A DNA stretch of 64,000 nt from Wenyingzhuangia fucanilytica (GTDB taxonomy: Bacteria; Bacteroidota; Bacteroidia; Flavobacteriales; Flavobacteriaceae): the NCBI RefSeq assembly GCF_001697185.1, contig NZ_CP014224.1, positions 806,001 to 870,000 on the forward strand, written 5' to 3'. Made by a program: the position numbers and the translations under genes. Each line of letters starts with the position of its first letter. The first letter of the stretch is position 1. This document shows positions 62,635-64,000 of the stretch, one piece after another. Below the pieces are notes generated by a model. The model ran no database searches. It was given only the letters and a program-made list of their open reading frames with translations, and had not been told where the DNA came from.

Positions 62635-64000
62635 ATGAAAAACATAAATAATTTTATATTAAACTTCAGTCAAATTATAGCAAGTCTAATGGTTGTAATA
62701 GCTGTTAGTAGTTGTAACTCATGGGATGACCATTATGAGCAATTAGATACTAGATTGGAGTCAGACATCATAACAGTATTGTCAGAAGACAGTAATTACT
62801 CAACCTTCTTGTCATTACTACAACAAACGGATTATAAAGATTTTCTAAAAACCTCTCAAGCTTATACTGTTTGGGCTCCAAATAATGCAGCTTTAGCACA
62901 GGTTTCAGATGATATTTTAAATGATCCTGATATGTTAAAACAATTAGTAGAAAATCATATTAGTAGAAACTCATACAACTCGAGTAACTTAGATACTCCA
63001 CTTTTTGTTAAAATGTTTAACAATAAATATATAGAGTTTACAAATGCAGGAGGAAGTACATCTTTTGGTGGAGTTGAACTTATAGAGAAAGATGTTTTAA
63101 CCGCTAATGGTATTTTACACAAAATAGGTACAACTTTAACAGTTAGACCAAATATTTGGGCGTACCTTAACGAAAATTCAGATGATTTCTTATCATTAAT
63201 GGAGTATTTTAATCAGTTTAACGAAACTGTTTTTGATGAGCCAAATAGTGTAAGAGTAGGAAGAAATTCATTAGGACAAATTGTTTACGATTCTGTTTTT
63301 AAAACTTCTAATAAAAGGTTTGACTCTATTGGAGATTTAAGTTCTGAAGAAGAACGTTTTACTTTTATAGGTTTAACAGATGCTGTTTATACAGATGTGT
63401 TTAACTCTCTTAAAGGTTATTTTCAATATCCAGTAGAGGATAGTATTAAAAGTGTTACTGATAAAGTAATTTTTAACAACTTAAACTTTCCTGTAATTGA
63501 TTCAGATGAATTAGATGGAACAGAATTGTTAACAACAACAGATAATCTGGTAACTATAAATAAAGCTTCTATTGCTGAAGAACATGAATTAAGTAATGGA
63601 AATTTATTTGTAATGAATCAGTATGATTTAGCTCCTAAAAATGTTGCTTATAAGCCTGTAAGATATGAGATAGAGAATATTGAAAGAAGAGAAATAGGAT
63701 CGTTAGTAGATCTTACTATTTCATCAAGATTTAATTCTTTGGCTTCTGGAGGTTTTACTAACGTGGTAGATCTTCTAAATAGTCCTGATGGTAATGACGG
63801 TAACAACTATTTTGAAGTTGCTTTTGAAAACGTGTTATCTGCTAGTTATACTATCAATTTAAAGTTTACACCAGTGGGGGCACCACAACAAACCAAATTA
63901 AAATTTGAGTTTAGTTATGTAGATGAAAACAAAAACACTGTTGTTGATGAAATTGATGCCATAACAGTTAGTCATTTAGAAGATGGTATTATTAGTATAG
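62635..64000 (+). CDS. Fasciclin-domain lipoprotein, 3'-truncated by window edge
   Basis: An open frame from ATG 62635 runs off the window (455 residues visible). It has a lipoprotein signal (Cys27, VIAVSSCNSWDDHYEQLD). A first FAS1 domain (about 45-180) has YSTFLSLLQQTDYKDFLKTSQ, YTVWAPNNAALAQVSDDIL and TANGILHKIGTTLTVRP. A second FAS1-like region (about 180-345) has FTFIGLTDAVYTDVF and LSNGNLFVMNQYDL. A beta-rich region then begins (about 350 onward, YKPVRYEIENIERREIG). It starts 24 nt after the preceding fasciclin gene and is the third fasciclin lipoprotein in this SusCD operon. Confidence 0.86.
   Translation, partial: MKNINNFILNFSQIIASLMVVIAVSSCNSWDDHYEQLDTRLESDIITVLSEDSNYSTFLSLLQQTDYKDFLKTSQAYTVWAPNNAALAQVSDDILNDPDMLKQLVENHISRNSYNSSNLDTPLFVKMFNNKYIEFTNAGGSTSFGGVELIEKDVLTANGILHKIGTTLTVRPNIWAYLNENSDDFLSLMEYFNQFNETVFDEPNSVRVGRNSLGQIVYDSVFKTSNKRFDSIGDLSSEEERFTFIGLTDAVYTDVFNSLKGYFQYPVEDSIKSVTDKVIFNNLNFPVIDSDELDGTELLTTTDNLVTINKASIAEEHELSNGNLFVMNQYDLAPKNVAYKPVRYEIENIERREIGSLVDLTISSRFNSLASGGFTNVVDLLNSPDGNDGNNYFEVAFENVLSASYTINLKFTPVGAPQQTKLKFEFSYVDENKNTVVDEIDAITVSHLEDGIISI

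Noticed and set aside
1-64000. Identifying the locus as an ulvan, fucoidan or glycosaminoglycan PUL
   Set aside because: Sulfatases, GH39, GH43, uronate-lyase-like proteins and a fucolectin-like module fit several sulfated glycans. Typical ulvan markers such as GH105, GH78 or PL28 are not visible, so the substrate stays open.
1-64000. CRISPR arrays, tRNA or rRNA genes, insertion sequences, phage genes
   Set aside because: No repeat-spacer pattern, cloverleaf, transposase or integrase was seen on either strand.

Overview
The window is low-GC DNA from a bacterium of the Bacteroidota, most likely a marine member of the Flavobacteriaceae. Two SusC/SusD pairs, an ECF sigma/FecR pair, type IX secretion (T9SS) C-terminal domains, outer-membrane-type lipoproteins and TAnnTTTG-like -7 promoter elements point there. 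Almost the whole 64 kb is one very large polysaccharide utilisation locus (PUL) for an anionic, sulfated, probably uronate-containing glycan. Only one gene of 32 is on the minus strand. Both ends cut through genes.

Layout. Positions 1-9.2 kb: the 3' part of a sulfatase, a convergent five-module beta-helix protein (the minus-strand gene), a GH172/DUF2961 enzyme and a GH31 lipoprotein. 9.4-24.4 kb: a tightly packed operon of a sulfatase, a heparinase-II/III-like protein, a GH116-like enzyme, two tandem beta-helix proteins, GH43, a GH28-like enzyme and GH39. 24.8-32.2 kb: ECF sigma factor, FecR anti-sigma, STN-type SusC and SusD. 32.4-38.4 kb: three more beta-helix paralogues. 38.6-46.9 kb: a sulfatase, an unknown membrane protein, a multimodular alginate-lyase-like enzyme and a seventh beta-helix paralogue. 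47.1-53.2 kb: three sulfatases and a DUF1080 protein. 53.9-64 kb: a second SusC/SusD pair embedded among three fasciclin-domain lipoproteins, the last one running off the window.

How it fits together. Six sulfatases would desulfate the glycan. Two (alpha/alpha) toroid lyase-like proteins and seven related beta-helix proteins are candidate backbone-cleaving enzymes, several secreted by T9SS and carrying interchangeable carbohydrate-binding modules. GH31, GH39, GH43, GH116, GH172 and GH28-like enzymes would trim oligosaccharides. The two SusCD systems would import the products. The exact substrate cannot be read from sequence alone.

Two things stand out. First, the seven-member beta-helix family has an invariant core that I do not recognise as a characterised lyase or hydrolase family. 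Second, ten transcription units share an upstream element: two direct repeats close to GAAYCATAnTTTATA with a 21-bp period, followed at a fixed distance (22 nt after the proximal repeat) by a TAnnTTTR-like -7 element. This defines a candidate locus-wide regulon whose regulator, probably of AraC or hybrid two-component type, is not encoded in the window.
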